Part shown: positions 26,711 through 37,266 of the stretch, in pieces
How positions within the stretch are numbered: the first letter of the stretch is position 1
Layout of the letters: each line of letters starts with the position of its first letter
DNA from: Vogesella oryzae
Lineage (GTDB): Bacteria > Pseudomonadota > Gammaproteobacteria > Burkholderiales > Chromobacteriaceae
Assembly: GCF_902829295.1 (NCBI RefSeq)
Contig: NZ_CADEPL010000002.1
Location: forward strand, 62,001-126,000
Direction of reading: 5' to 3'
Length of the DNA stretch: 64,000 nucleotides
Notes under the pieces: generated by a model
The model's database searches: none
The model's input: only the letters and a program-made list of their open reading frames with translations
What the model was told of the DNA's origin: nothing
Made by a program: the position numbers and the translations under genes

Positions 26711-26923
26711 TTACACCATGGGGCGGCCCGACGAAGCGGGCAGGCAGGTCAGAGCCGAGTACAGCAGTGGCAGGGTCAGCGCGGCGGCGGCCTCCGGCGG
26801 CATCACCAGCGACATCTGCGGCACGGCGATGCCGCCGAACACACCAGCAAAGCCGCCCTTGGCCACGCCGGTGAGCAGAATCGCCATGGCGCTGACCAGC
26901 CAGGCGGAAAGGGAAAGACTCAT
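26711..26923 (-). pseudogene. TauE/SafE-family permease, truncated remnant
   Basis: The 70-codon frame starts as a normal TauE/SafE sulfite/anion exporter: helix AWLVSAMAILLTGVAKGGFAG, then GGIAVPQMSLVMPPEAAAALTLPLL. After residue 54 similarity stops abruptly, and the frame ends within the LysR leader. Full-length members are about 250 residues with eight helices, so roughly three quarters is missing. A deletion next to the LysR gene is the simplest explanation. It is unlikely to be functional. Confidence 0.75.
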
Positions 26924-27005
26924 TGGAAAGTCGCGACGATAAACAGTACGCCGCCGAGCTTACCGGCTAGATGAAATGTGCGCATGGGCGGCATGCACAG
27001 CATGA

Positions 27006-27719
27006 CTAGAACAGACTGTCCTGCGCAGCCGCCGTGCCCCAGGCAATTTCGCCACGGCCGCGTGCGGCCAACCATTGGTTGGCCTGCGAGAAGTGGCGGC
27101 AGCCGAAGAAGCCGCGGCTGGCGGATAGCGGCGACGGGTGCGCCGCCTTCAGCACCGCGTGGCGCTGCGCGTCGATGCGCTCGGCCTTGCTCTGTGCCCA
27201 GTTACCCCACAGCAGGAACACGCAGCCGGGGTTGGCCGCATTCACTGCATCGATCAGCGCGTCGGTCACCGCCTGCCAGCCGATCTTGCCGTGGCTGCCG
27301 GCCGAATCCGCTTCTACCGTCAGCGAGGTGTTGAGCAGCAGCACGCCCTGTGCCGCCCAGTGCGACAGGTCGCCGCTGGCCGCCGGGGCGATGCCCAGAT
27401 CGCTGGCCAGTTCCTTATACATATTGCGCAGGCTGGGCGGAATCTTCACCCCGGCCGGCACCGAAAAACTCAGCCCCATCGCCTCGCCGGCGCCGTGGTA
27501 CGGGTCCTGCCCCAGGATCACCACGCGCACATCTTGCGGCGCCACATGATGCAGCGCATTGAAGATCAGCTCGCGCGGCGGATAGATCGCCACGCCGTCC
27601 GCGGCGCGCGCGGCCAAGCGGGCGTCGATGGCCTGCAACTGCGCCGCCAGGGCCGGCGCGGACAGCAGTTCACGCCAGGCAGCGGGCAAGGAGGCAAGGG
27701 CGGGGGCAAGATAGGTCAT
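27006..27719 (-). CDS. ung: Uracil-DNA glycosylase
   Basis: The 237-residue family-1 UDG removes uracil from DNA. It has the water-activating loop GQDPYHG with aspartate 72, LLLNTSLTVE near residue 128, and the HPSPLSASRGF leucine-histidine loop near 192-202. The length is normal. The ATG at 27719 (MTYLAP) is my choice; 27731 is possible. A repeat word occurs twice in the gene, near 27064 and 27231. It is a single gene downstream of the rhodanese terminator. Confidence 0.95.
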   Translation of the reverse strand: MTYLAPALASLPAAWRELLSAPALAAQLQAIDARLAARAADGVAIYPPRELIFNALHHVAPQDVRVVILGQDPYHGAGEAMGLSFSVPAGVKIPPSLRNMYKELASDLGIAPAASGDLSHWAAQGVLLLNTSLTVEADSAGSHGKIGWQAVTDALIDAVNAANPGCVFLLWGNWAQSKAERIDAQRHAVLKAAHPSPLSASRGFFGCRHFSQANQWLAARGRGEIAWGTAAAQDSLF

Positions 27720-27790
27720 TGTCGGAGCCATAACGGTGAGCACACGCCGACTGGCGCTGGCGGGCAGCGGTCGGGGCGGGCATGGGAAAA

Positions 27791-27819
27791 GAAAAAGCCG
27801 CTCCGGTACGGAACGGCTT
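27791..27819 (-). terminator. Intrinsic terminator after the rhodanese gene
   Basis: AAGCCGCTCC and GGAACGGCTT form a 10-bp stem with one mismatch around a short loop. The A-run at 27792-27796 provides U residues on the minus strand, 20 bases past the stop at 27839. Confidence 0.75.
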
Positions 27820-27838
27820 GTGGTCTGCCAGCGGCAGG

Positions 27839-28165
27839 CTAGTAACGCGCCATCGCCGGGTCAACCTCGTTGGCCCAGGCATCCACGCCACCACGCAGGC
27901 TCTGCACGTTTTCAAAGCCGGCATTCTGCAGATACAGGCCGACCTGGAAACTGCGCACGCCATGATGGCAGATGGTGACGATGGGCACATCGTCCGGCAG
28001 CTCGTTGTGGCGCAGCGGCACCAGGTGCATCTGCATTTGCTGCGAGCCGTCGATGCGGCACAGCGCCAGTTCCCAGTCCTCGCGCACATCCAGCAGCAGC
28101 GGCTTGGCGCGGGATTCGTCCGCCAGCCAGTCCGCCAGATCGCGGGCAGTGATTTCGCTGATCAT
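27839..28165 (-). CDS. Single-domain rhodanese-like protein
   Basis: The 108-residue rhodanese domain has the active-site cysteine 66 in TICHHGVRS and LLDVREDWE near residues 24-32, so it is likely an active sulfurtransferase; donor and acceptor are unknown. It begins 2 bases after the pcm-like stop, so the two are co-transcribed. The pairing of a methyltransferase of the Pcm family with a rhodanese is common in betaproteobacteria (recalled, not searched). Confidence 0.92.
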   Translation of the reverse strand: MISEITARDLADWLADESRAKPLLLDVREDWELALCRIDGSQQMQMHLVPLRHNELPDDVPIVTICHHGVRSFQVGLYLQNAGFENVQSLRGGVDAWANEVDPAMARY

Positions 28166-28167
28166 GC

Positions 28168-28827
28168 TCAGAAGCTGAAACGGGACGGCTCGATGGCGTC
28201 CAGTTGCTGCAGGCGGGCGATGTTGGTGTCGAAGCTCACGCTTTCCTGGTAGGCGCTTTCCGCCACGCGGGTAATCACCTTGGCGATCATCACCGGGGCG
28301 TCGCCGGCGATGACCGCCAGACGGCCGCCGATAGCCAGCTGCGCTTTCAGCGCTTCCGGCACCACCGGTACCGAGCCGCCGACGAAGATCACATCGAACG
28401 GCGCTTGCGAGGCCAGGCCGTCGATACCGTTACCGACCGACAGGGTCACGTTGCGGATGCCGGCGGTTTTCAGGTTGGCCGCCGCACGCTGCGACTGCTC
28501 GGCATCCAGGTCCACGCTGTACACGTGCTGGCTGACAGCGGCCAGCAGCGCGGTCATGTAGCCGCTGCCGGTACCCACTTCCAGTACCTTGTCGGTGGAT
28601 TTCACCTGCAGGTCCTGCAGCAGGCGGGCTTCCACTTTCGGCTCCAGCATGGTGCAGCCGTTTTCCAGCGGCAGCTGTACGTCGGCAAATGCCAGGGTGC
28701 GCTTTTCTTCCGGCACGAAATCTTCGCGTTTCACATGAAACAGCAAATCGAGAATGGAGGTGTCGAGCACATCCCACGGACGGATCTGCTGCTCAACCAT
28801 GTTGAAACGGGCTTGTTCGAAATTCAT
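28168..28827 (-). CDS. Protein-L-isoaspartate O-methyltransferase family protein
   Basis: The 219-residue SAM-dependent methyltransferase of the PCMT family has SAM motif I VLEVGTGSGYMTALLA near residues 81-96, followed by VYSVDLDAEQSQRAA. The N-terminus (MVEQQIRPWDVLD) is typical of the short proteobacterial form. It would repair isoaspartyl damage in proteins, although this shorter group is less well studied than E. coli Pcm. It heads a two-gene unit with the rhodanese, divergent from thiC. Confidence 0.85.
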   Translation of the reverse strand: MNFEQARFNMVEQQIRPWDVLDTSILDLLFHVKREDFVPEEKRTLAFADVQLPLENGCTMLEPKVEARLLQDLQVKSTDKVLEVGTGSGYMTALLAAVSQHVYSVDLDAEQSQRAAANLKTAGIRNVTLSVGNGIDGLASQAPFDVIFVGGSVPVVPEALKAQLAIGGRLAVIAGDAPVMIAKVITRVAESAYQESVSFDTNIARLQQLDAIEPSRFSF

Positions 28828-28981
28828 TCGGAAACTCCGAGGGATTCAAGACTAAAGGAAGGACGACTCTGAAAACGGCACTGATGCTTGATTTCATGCA
28901 GTTTTCACAGGCGACCGAGGCAAGCGGCGGGCGCAACCTAACTTGCGATTATCCCACAATTAACTTACCTTCACAGCATCG

Positions 28982-31122
<2,141 letters not shown>

Positions 31123-31146
31123 GCCTCGTCTGCTTCACGTGAAACA

Positions 31147-31182
31147 AAAAAGGTTGGCCGCAGTGATGCGGCCAACCTTTTT
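31147..31182. terminator. Terminator of thiC built from a GTTGGCCGC inverted pair
   Basis: AAAAAGGTTGGCCGCA (31147-31162) and its reverse complement (31167-31182) form a 16-bp perfect stem with loop GTGA, ending in five Ts. It is the clearest case of the repeat word serving as a transcription terminator in this window. Confidence 0.9.
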
Positions 31183-31314
31183 GCATTTTTCGATCATGCA
31201 CGGCCATCACGCCCAACAGCCTTGATAAGCAACGCAGCTTCCGGCAATTGCCACTGCCATCGCCGCCGCCACCGTCTATGCTGGACAGGACATCACCGCC
31301 AACAGGAGTGCCAT

Positions 31315-31545
31315 ATGGATACCAGCAGCCATGATCTGCAGGGCCTGTTCAAGCAGCTGGGTCTGCCGGCAGACGCCCACGCCATCCGCGCCTTTATTGC
31401 CAGCCACCCGCTGGCGCATGAAACCAATATCGAGGAGGCGCCGTTCTGGAGCCCGTCGCAGGCCGCCTTTCTGAAGCAGTCACTGGACGAGGATGCCGAG
31501 TGGGCGGAGGCGGTGGACGCGCTGGCCAACCTGCTGTCCGGCTAG
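31315..31545 (+). CDS. DUF2789 family small protein
   Basis: The 76-residue acidic protein fits DUF2789: MDTSSHDLQGLFKQLGLPAD, FIASHPLAHET and FWSPSQAAFLKQSLDEDAEWAEAVDAL. The function is unknown; family members occur next to varied genes in proteobacteria. An ACAGGAG-like site precedes the ATG at 31315. It is probably a single-gene unit after the thiC terminator. Confidence 0.85.
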   Translation: MDTSSHDLQGLFKQLGLPADAHAIRAFIASHPLAHETNIEEAPFWSPSQAAFLKQSLDEDAEWAEAVDALANLLSG

Positions 31546-31732
31546 CCTGCCGTCGCCGTAACGATGGTCTATGCTGGGGTACACCCTGGGCATGCGCGCA
31601 CTGCTGTTGCCGTGCAGCCGGCCCGGCTACCCCGCCACACGGTCGCCGCCTCGGCCCCCGCGCTTGCTGCGGCAGCCGTTGGCCGCGGCCATTTTGCTAC
31701 CGGCACGCCCTGTTGTGACAGGAGATGCCACC

Positions 31733-32047
31733 ATGTTCGTTGCCCGCTGGAGTATTGAAGCCCGCTTTGGCCACAAGTCGGAGGTGCTCGACCAGATGCA
31801 CCGCTGGCTGCGCGAGATCGGCTCGCAGGTCGGCTGGACCGAAGACAACACCCGGCTGCTGACCGGTTCGATCGGCGCCAAAGAATCCACCATCCAGTCC
31901 GAAATCGTCGTCGCCTCGCTGGCCGAGCTGGAAACCGCCTGGGCCAAGCTGGCCACGCTGGAAACCCATGCCGCCTGGAGCAAGCAGCTGGAACCTCACG
32001 TGGTGTCCGGCACCCAGAAGTGGGAAATTTTCCGTCTGCTCGGCTGA
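31733..32047 (+). CDS. Conserved small protein, possible dimeric alpha-beta barrel
   Basis: The 104-residue protein (MFVARWSIEARFGHKSEVLDQMHRW, then SQVGWTED, RLLTGSIGAKES and VVSGTQKWEIF) has the strand-helix pattern of ferredoxin-like/dimeric alpha-beta barrel proteins. I recall similar uncharacterised proteins in proteobacteria but no function. GACAGGAG stands 8 bases before the ATG. It is not linked by overlap to its neighbours. Confidence 0.75.
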   Translation: MFVARWSIEARFGHKSEVLDQMHRWLREIGSQVGWTEDNTRLLTGSIGAKESTIQSEIVVASLAELETAWAKLATLETHAAWSKQLEPHVVSGTQKWEIFRLLG

Positions 32048-32168
32048 TTGGCGGCCCCCGCGACGCTGCCGCGCCAGCGCTGTTGGCCGCACCGCGCGGC
32101 AGCTACACCTAAGCCACTGATTCCGCTATACTTCCGCCCCTTCACCCCACCCACCGCAGGAAGTATTC

Positions 32169-34157
32169 ATGAGTCTGTTGCCGCACCAGGTCGAGCTGCT
32201 ATCCCCCGCCAAAACCGCCGACATCGGCCGCGAGGCCATCCTGCACGGCGCCGACGCGGTGTATATCGGCGGCCCCAGCTTCGGTGCGCGCCACAACGCC
32301 TGTAACAGCGTGGAAGACATCGCCGCGCTGGTGCAGTTTGCCCACCGCTATCACGCGCGCATCTTCACCACGCTGAATACCATCCTGCACGACGCCGAGC
32401 TGGAAGCCGCGCGCAAGCTGGTCTGGCAGTTGTACGACGCCGGCGTGGACGCGCTGATCGTGCAGGACATGGCGATGCTGCAGATGGACCTGCCGCCGAT
32501 CCAGCTGCACGCCTCCACCCAGTGCGACATCCGCACCCCGGAAAAGGCGCGCTTCCTGTCCGATGCCGGCTTCAGCCAGATCGTGCTGGCGCGCGAGCTG
32601 ACCATTCCGCAGATCGCCAAAATCTCGCAAGTGGTGGCCGAGGGTAATGACCCGGCCGCCATCGAATACTTCATTCACGGCGCGCTGTGCGTGGCGTTCT
32701 CCGGCCAGTGCTACATCAGCCACGCCGACACCGGCCGCAGCGCCAACCGTGGCGACTGCTCGCAAGCCTGTCGCCTGCCGTACACGCTGACCGACGAAAA
32801 GGGCGGCGTGGTGGCGTTCGACAAGCACCTGCTGTCGATGAAGGACAACAATCAGAGCAACAACCTGGAAGCCTTGCTGGACGCCGGCGTGCGCTCGCTG
32901 AAGATCGAGGGCCGCTACAAGGACGTGAGCTATGTGAAGAACATCACCGCCCACTACCGCCTGCTGCTGGACGAAATCTTCGAGCGCCGCCCGGAGCTGG
33001 CGCCGGCTGCCAGCGGCAGCAGCGAAATCTTCTTCACGCCCGACCCGGACAAAACCTTCCACCGCGGCGCCACCGACTACTTCGCCACCGGCCGCAAGCA
33101 GGACATCGGCGCCTTCGATTCGCCCAAATTCGTCGGCGTGCAGCTGGGTAGCGTGCACCAGGTGGGCGATGGCTGGCTGGAAATCGCCACCAGCGAGCAG
33201 ATGAGCAACGGCGACGGCATCAACTTCATGAAGAAGCGTGAAGTGGTGGGCATGCAGCTCAACACCGTGAAGCAGATCGGCAAGGTGCCGGGCGGCGAGC
33301 TGTTGTGGCATTGCGTCCCGAACGACCCGGCACTGCTGGCTGGCCTCAAGCCGGGCACCGACATCAGCCGCAACCGCGACCACGCCTGGGAACTGGCGCT
33401 GCTGAAAAAATCCGCCGAGCGCCGCATCGGGGTGTGGGCGACGCTGGCCGACACGGCCGACGGCCTGACGCTCACCCTGACCGACGCCGATGGCTGTAGC
33501 GCCGTCGCTCGCGCCAGCATCGCGCTGGAGCCGGCCAAGGACGCCGCCCGCGCCGAAGCCAGCCTGCGCGAAGCGGTGGCCAAGCTCGGCAACACCCTGT
33601 TCTTCGCCCACGACGTGGCGCTGAATCTGGCGCAGCCGTGGTTCGTGCCGGCCTCGGTGATCAACGGCCTGCGCCGCGACGCGGTAGAGCAACTGGAAGC
33701 GGCACGGTTGGCCGCATGGGTGCGCCCGCCGCGTAAAATCGAGGCCGAACCGAAACCGCGCTTCCCCGAGCAGAGCCTGAGCTACCTCGCCAACGTCTAC
33801 AACGCACAGGCGTGGGAGTTCTACCGCCAGCATGGCGTGGAAGTGATCGAACCGGCGTACGAAGCGCATCAGGAAGAGGGCGAAGTCAGCCTGATGATCA
33901 CCAAGCACTGCCTGCGCTTCTCCTACAACCTGTGCCCGAAACAGGCCAAGGGCGTGAAGGGCGTGATGGGTCAGGTGCGCGCCGACCCGATGGTGCTGAA
34001 ATCCGGCGACGAAACCTACACCCTGAAGTTCGAATGCCGGCCGTGCGAAATGCACGTGATGGGCAAGATGAAGAAGCAAATCCTGAAGTCGGCGCCTCCG
34101 AGCGACATCCCGGCGACCGCGCCGATTACCTTCTTCAAGCAGCGGCCTGTGTCGTGA
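32169..34157 (+). CDS. rlhA: U32-family 23S rRNA C2501 hydroxylase
   Basis: The 662-residue protein matches E. coli RlhA (YdcP) nearly throughout, including ILHGADAVYIGGPSFGARHNA near residues 24-44. The Fe-S cysteines lie in HGALCVAFSGQCYISH and RGDCSQACRLPY (about 174-206), and KHCLRF, NLCPKQ and FECRPCEMHV are in the C-terminal part. RlhA makes 5-hydroxycytidine at 23S rRNA C2501. The length (over 650) separates it from the shorter tRNA-modifying TrhP (YegQ). A repeat word lies near 33705. The GGCAAGCC hairpin at 34204-34237 probably ends transcription. Confidence 0.94.
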   Translation: MSLLPHQVELLSPAKTADIGREAILHGADAVYIGGPSFGARHNACNSVEDIAALVQFAHRYHARIFTTLNTILHDAELEAARKLVWQLYDAGVDALIVQDMAMLQMDLPPIQLHASTQCDIRTPEKARFLSDAGFSQIVLARELTIPQIAKISQVVAEGNDPAAIEYFIHGALCVAFSGQCYISHADTGRSANRGDCSQACRLPYTLTDEKGGVVAFDKHLLSMKDNNQSNNLEALLDAGVRSLKIEGRYKDVSYVKNITAHYRLLLDEIFERRPELAPAASGSSEIFFTPDPDKTFHRGATDYFATGRKQDIGAFDSPKFVGVQLGSVHQVGDGWLEIATSEQMSNGDGINFMKKREVVGMQLNTVKQIGKVPGGELLWHCVPNDPALLAGLKPGTDISRNRDHAWELALLKKSAERRIGVWATLADTADGLTLTLTDADGCSAVARASIALEPAKDAARAEASLREAVAKLGNTLFFAHDVALNLAQPWFVPASVINGLRRDAVEQLEAARLAAWVRPPRKIEAEPKPRFPEQSLSYLANVYNAQAWEFYRQHGVEVIEPAYEAHQEEGEVSLMITKHCLRFSYNLCPKQAKGVKGVMGQVRADPMVLKSGDETYTLKFECRPCEMHVMGKMKKQILKSAPPSDIPATAPITFFKQRPVS

Positions 34158-34203
34158 GCTAGCAGGGGATGTGGCCAAGGTTGGCCGCATGGTTGCGGAT
34201 TAA

Positions 34204-34237
34204 CAGCAAGGGCAAGCCGGATGGCTTGCCCTTGTTC
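34204..34237 (+). terminator. GGGCAAGCC-type hairpin after rlhA
   Basis: CAAGGGCAAGCC (34207-34218) and GGCTTGCCCTTG (34223-34234) pair perfectly around GGAT. Related hairpins occur at 36456-36485 and, imperfectly, at 10984-11010. Only a short T-containing tail follows, so strength is uncertain. Confidence 0.7.
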
Positions 34238-34409
34238 TATGTCCGCCACGGCGACGCCGACGCGGCTGTCGCAACGCGATTGCCCGCCGGGACGCAGCGA
34301 TTCCAGCACCAACAAAAATGCCAAATGGATGGAATACCGGAGTGGATTCGGTTATGGTGGCGGCCATGCCATCCACGTGTCCACACACAACCGTTCCGGA
34401 ATCCGCCGC

Positions 34410-34829
34410 ATGCAACGCCGACTACTTTCTGCCTTGCTGGCAGGCTTGCTGTGCGCCAATGCCGGCCACGCCGCCAGCACGCCCGACACACAGGCGGTCG
34501 ATACTGCCGCCCGCGCCTGGCTCGCCCTGATTGACGGCAATGACTTTGCTGCCAGCTGGCAGCAGGCCGCCGGCCTGTTCAAGGCATCCATCAGCCAGCA
34601 ACAGTGGCTAGGCGCGCTGCAACAGGCACGCTCGCCGCTGGGCAAGCTGCAATCACGCGTGCTCGCCTCCGCTGTGCCGGCTCATGCCTTGCCGGGGGCA
34701 CCGAACGGCGACTACGTGGTCATCCGCTACCGCGCCCGCTTCGACAATCGTGCCGACGCCATTGAAACGGTGACGCCGCAACGGGAATCGGATGGCACAT
34801 GGCGGGTAAGTGGCTACTTCATCAACTAG
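34410..34829 (+). CDS. DUF4019 domain secreted protein
   Basis: The 139-residue exported protein has a signal peptide (RRLLSALLAGLLCANAGHAA, cleavage near residue 22) and a DUF4019-like fold: AARAWLALIDGNDFAASWQQAAGLFKASISQQQW and the YVVIRYRARFDNRADAIETVTP strand pair. Periplasmic, function unknown. The following DUF3224 gene starts 34 bases later and may share its transcript. Confidence 0.8.
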   Translation: MQRRLLSALLAGLLCANAGHAASTPDTQAVDTAARAWLALIDGNDFAASWQQAAGLFKASISQQQWLGALQQARSPLGKLQSRVLASAVPAHALPGAPNGDYVVIRYRARFDNRADAIETVTPQRESDGTWRVSGYFIN

Positions 34830-34863
34830 TTGCGGCCAAATCTGGCCGCCAGGAGAACGCAGC

Positions 34864-35256
34864 ATGCAGGCAATCGGTACTTTCCACATCCAACTCACCG
34901 CCCAGCCGGCTTTTTACCAGGGCACAGACGCCATGCAGCTGGGGCGCATGACCTTCGACAAGCAGTTCAGTGGCGATCTTGTCGCCAGCAGCCGCGGCGA
35001 AATGCTCAACGCCATCACCCCGACAGCGGGTTCCGCCGGCTATGTCGCCATCGAGCAGGTACAAGGCAGCCTGGCAGGGCGACAAGGCAGCTTCCTGCTG
35101 CAACACAGCGGCGTGATGACGCGGGGCGAGAAAATCCTGACGCTGACGGTGGTGCCGGACTCGGCCACCGGCGAGCTGGCCGGGCTGACCGGTTCCATGG
35201 ATATCAATATCGTGGATGGCCTGCATCACTACAGTTTCGACTACCGGCTGGATTGA
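34864..35256 (+). CDS. DUF3224 domain protein
   Basis: The 130-residue soluble protein has the DUF3224 (allene-oxide-cyclase-like barrel) pattern: GTFHIQLTAQPAF, GRMTFDKQFSGDLVASSRGEML, GYVAIEQVQGSLAGRQGSFLLQHSG and a closing DGLHHYSFDYRLD. Function unknown; related proteins are found near antibiotic or stress genes. AGGAGAACGCAGC precedes the ATG at 34864. A near-copy of the repeat word (GCGGCCAAATCTGGCCGCC) lies just upstream. Confidence 0.8.
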   Translation: MQAIGTFHIQLTAQPAFYQGTDAMQLGRMTFDKQFSGDLVASSRGEMLNAITPTAGSAGYVAIEQVQGSLAGRQGSFLLQHSGVMTRGEKILTLTVVPDSATGELAGLTGSMDINIVDGLHHYSFDYRLD

Positions 35257-35450
35257 GCCGCCTTGCGGCCAGCAGCGCCAGCCAGTACGCGTGCTCCTGC
35301 CTGTTGGCCGCGGTGGCAGATGATGGGCACGTGGTACAAGGCCCCGGCATTATTCCCCGCAACAAGCCCTGCCGGCCGCCAGCAGCTTTGCTCACCATCG
35401 CCGCGATACTATGCTGAAGCGTGATGAAGCCATGAGCAGAAAGGCTTGCC

Positions 35451-36341
35451 ATGCCGCGCTTTCGGACACTGCTGCTGTGCTGCAGCTTGCTGTGGAGCAC
35501 GCTTGCGGCAGCCGCCATCTGGCGAGTTGGCGTTGACCAGTCGTTTCAGGAGCCGCGTCTGGGTATCGGCTTCCACCACGATCAGCGGGCACTGTTTGCC
35601 GCATCCAGCTTGCCAGGGCTGGATAGCCCCGAGCTGGCTGGCGGCCAACGCACCATGCTGGAAATCCTGCTGCTCGGACGCATGCTGCAGCAGGTCGATC
35701 CGCAGGCCCGGATTCAGCTGGTTGGCTTCCCCAACATCCGTCGTGGCATGGCCATGCTGGTAGAGGGCGATATCGACGTGCTGGGACAGACGCTGTTTGA
35801 TGGCGATGTGCTTCCCCTTGAACACGAACTGGCACTAGAACAGACCATGCTGAAAAGTGCCCCCCTGATTCGTCGCGGCGAGTTCGAGATGGGCGTGTTC
35901 ACCACCGCCAACCGCCCCGAGATTCTGGGCATACGGGATGCCGCGGCCTTTCAACAGCTGGCCGGCGTCACCGTCGATAGCTGGGCAGGCGACCTGGCGA
36001 TCATGCAGCGGGTGCATCCGGCACAGCTGCATACCGTCCCGCGGCGAGAACAACTGGCGGTGATGATTGCCAATCGCCGCGCAGATTTCACCTTCTCCTT
36101 CCTGACCGAAGCGGTCGTCACGCGAATAGGCGGCAAACTGGTACGGATTCCCGGTTTCAAGGTCAGCATCAACGACGAGCGCGCGTTCTATTTCAGCAGG
36201 GAGCGCCCGGAATTGCTTCGCCACATGAATGCCCTGCTGGCACAGCTGCGGCAACAAACCCCGGATGGCGTCTATGCCGCCCTGGTCAAGGCGCGCGTGG
36301 TAGCGCCGGAATTCCGGCAATGGGTAGAACTGGGACGCTGA
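35451..36341 (+). CDS. Periplasmic solute-binding-like protein, orphan
   Basis: The 296-residue secreted protein (signal peptide ending near residue 21, LAAAA) looks like a type-2 periplasmic binding fold of the SBP_bac_3 kind: IWRVGVDQSF near the mature N-terminus, MLVEGDIDVLGQTLFDG and QLAVMIANRRADFTFSFLTEAV. No permease or ATPase adjoins it, so it may sense, or lend its ligand to, a distant system. The exact substrate is unknown. It stands alone on the plus strand. Confidence 0.7.
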   Translation: MPRFRTLLLCCSLLWSTLAAAAIWRVGVDQSFQEPRLGIGFHHDQRALFAASSLPGLDSPELAGGQRTMLEILLLGRMLQQVDPQARIQLVGFPNIRRGMAMLVEGDIDVLGQTLFDGDVLPLEHELALEQTMLKSAPLIRRGEFEMGVFTTANRPEILGIRDAAAFQQLAGVTVDSWAGDLAIMQRVHPAQLHTVPRREQLAVMIANRRADFTFSFLTEAVVTRIGGKLVRIPGFKVSINDERAFYFSRERPELLRHMNALLAQLRQQTPDGVYAALVKARVVAPEFRQWVELGR

Positions 36342-36412
36342 CACCCCTGCCAAACGCCAACGTTTGAGATACCCGCCGGCGGCTAATCATCATGGCGGCT
36401 AGCCTGCCACGC

Positions 36413-36436
36413 CCTGCGGCCAACGTTGGCCGCAGG
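36413..36436. repeat. 24-bp perfect palindrome of the repeat word
   Basis: CCTGCGGCCAAC is followed directly by its reverse complement GTTGGCCGCAGG, then TGTTTTTA. It is the longest perfect pair without a spacer in the window and is a possible terminator of the solute-binding gene. Confidence 0.8.
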
Positions 36437-36455
36437 TGTTTTTATATAACCAACG

Positions 36456-36485
36456 ACAAGGGCAAGCCAAATGGCTTGCCCTTGT
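36456..36485. repeat. GGGCAAGCC-type hairpin, copy 2
   Basis: ACAAGGGCAAGCC (36456-36468) and its exact reverse complement (36473-36485) flank AAAT. It follows 20 bases after the 24-bp palindrome and stands at the left edge of an AT-rich patch. Confidence 0.8.
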
Positions 36486-36605
36486 ACATTTATGTTCAGG
36501 TCCATTATCTTTTAAAAAATCAACATTATTAAATATGACAGATTACACTGGTACTTTGTTTTTAGTTATAAAATTGAACCGCCATCTACATTAAGGTAGC
36601 GATTT

Positions 36606-37049
36606 ATGGAATCATCCGCGCCACAATTGGAGCCCGCTACTTGCCACATAAATGGCAAGGCCATACACGGGATTCCCGGAGTAAAACTTGATTATCAAGC
36701 GCTGGAAATCCACCTCCACGGTCGAGAGCGGATAAAGCTATACACGTTCAAAGCAGTAATGTTGCCTAACGAGAGAAACCGCAAGGGGACTGATCGCTAC
36801 AGTTTTATTGGCCCTAAGCTGGGTCTTTATCACGACACCATCGATATGCGTGATGGGCCATACGTGAATCACTATATTGACCAACTGGATATTTCCATTA
36901 CCTACCTCTCAAATACTGAAGCGTCCTTCAATATCAAGGGTAGATGTGATCTTGCCAGATCTTACTTCGATCCGTATTACTTCAAAGAGGTCCCCTCTGG
37001 AGATTGGACATTCGAGGTATCATTTGTGTACAAGTTTAAGCAAGTATGA
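36606..37049 (+). CDS. Orphan hypothetical protein in an AT-rich patch
   Basis: The 147-residue protein has no signal peptide and no family I recognise. It reads as mostly beta structure: KAIHGIPGVKLDYQALEIHLHG, DISITYLSNTEASFNIKG and WTFEVSFVYKFKQV. Its base composition (near 45 % GC by eye) and its A/T-ending codons differ sharply from every neighbour. The flanks are repeats on both sides (36413-36485 and 37133-37195). These signs fit horizontal transfer of a single gene. TTAAGGTAGCG before the ATG is a weak ribosome site. Confidence 0.6.
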   Translation: MESSAPQLEPATCHINGKAIHGIPGVKLDYQALEIHLHGRERIKLYTFKAVMLPNERNRKGTDRYSFIGPKLGLYHDTIDMRDGPYVNHYIDQLDISITYLSNTEASFNIKGRCDLARSYFDPYYFKEVPSGDWTFEVSFVYKFKQV

Positions 37050-37132
37050 TCGCCACCAATTCATTCCTCCAGATCTCGCACAATTAAGCCGCATAAGACA
37101 GGCGGATTCTGTCATTAAACTCAGTCAGCACT

Positions 37133-37173
37133 GGTAGGTTGGGCTGAGCCTGCGAAGCCCAACGTTTACCGCG
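37133..37173. repeat. Dispersed CGCTGGGCTTCGCAGGCTCAGC-type repeat, inverted copy 3
   Basis: GGTTGGGCTGAGCCTGCGAA followed by GCCCAACGTTTACCGCG is the reverse complement of the 9935 and 10908 copies over about 27 bases. A fragment of it (CCCAACGTTTACCACGC) recurs near 37481-37497. A GTTGGCCGCA word follows at 37183-37193. Confidence 0.7.
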
Positions 37174-37266
37174 TCTCCGCAAGGTTGGCCGCAAAGGTTT
37201 CCTGCATTGCCGCCAACCTTGCTACCCGCCAGCCCCACTCTCGGCCCGCACACGCATGGGCCATTT

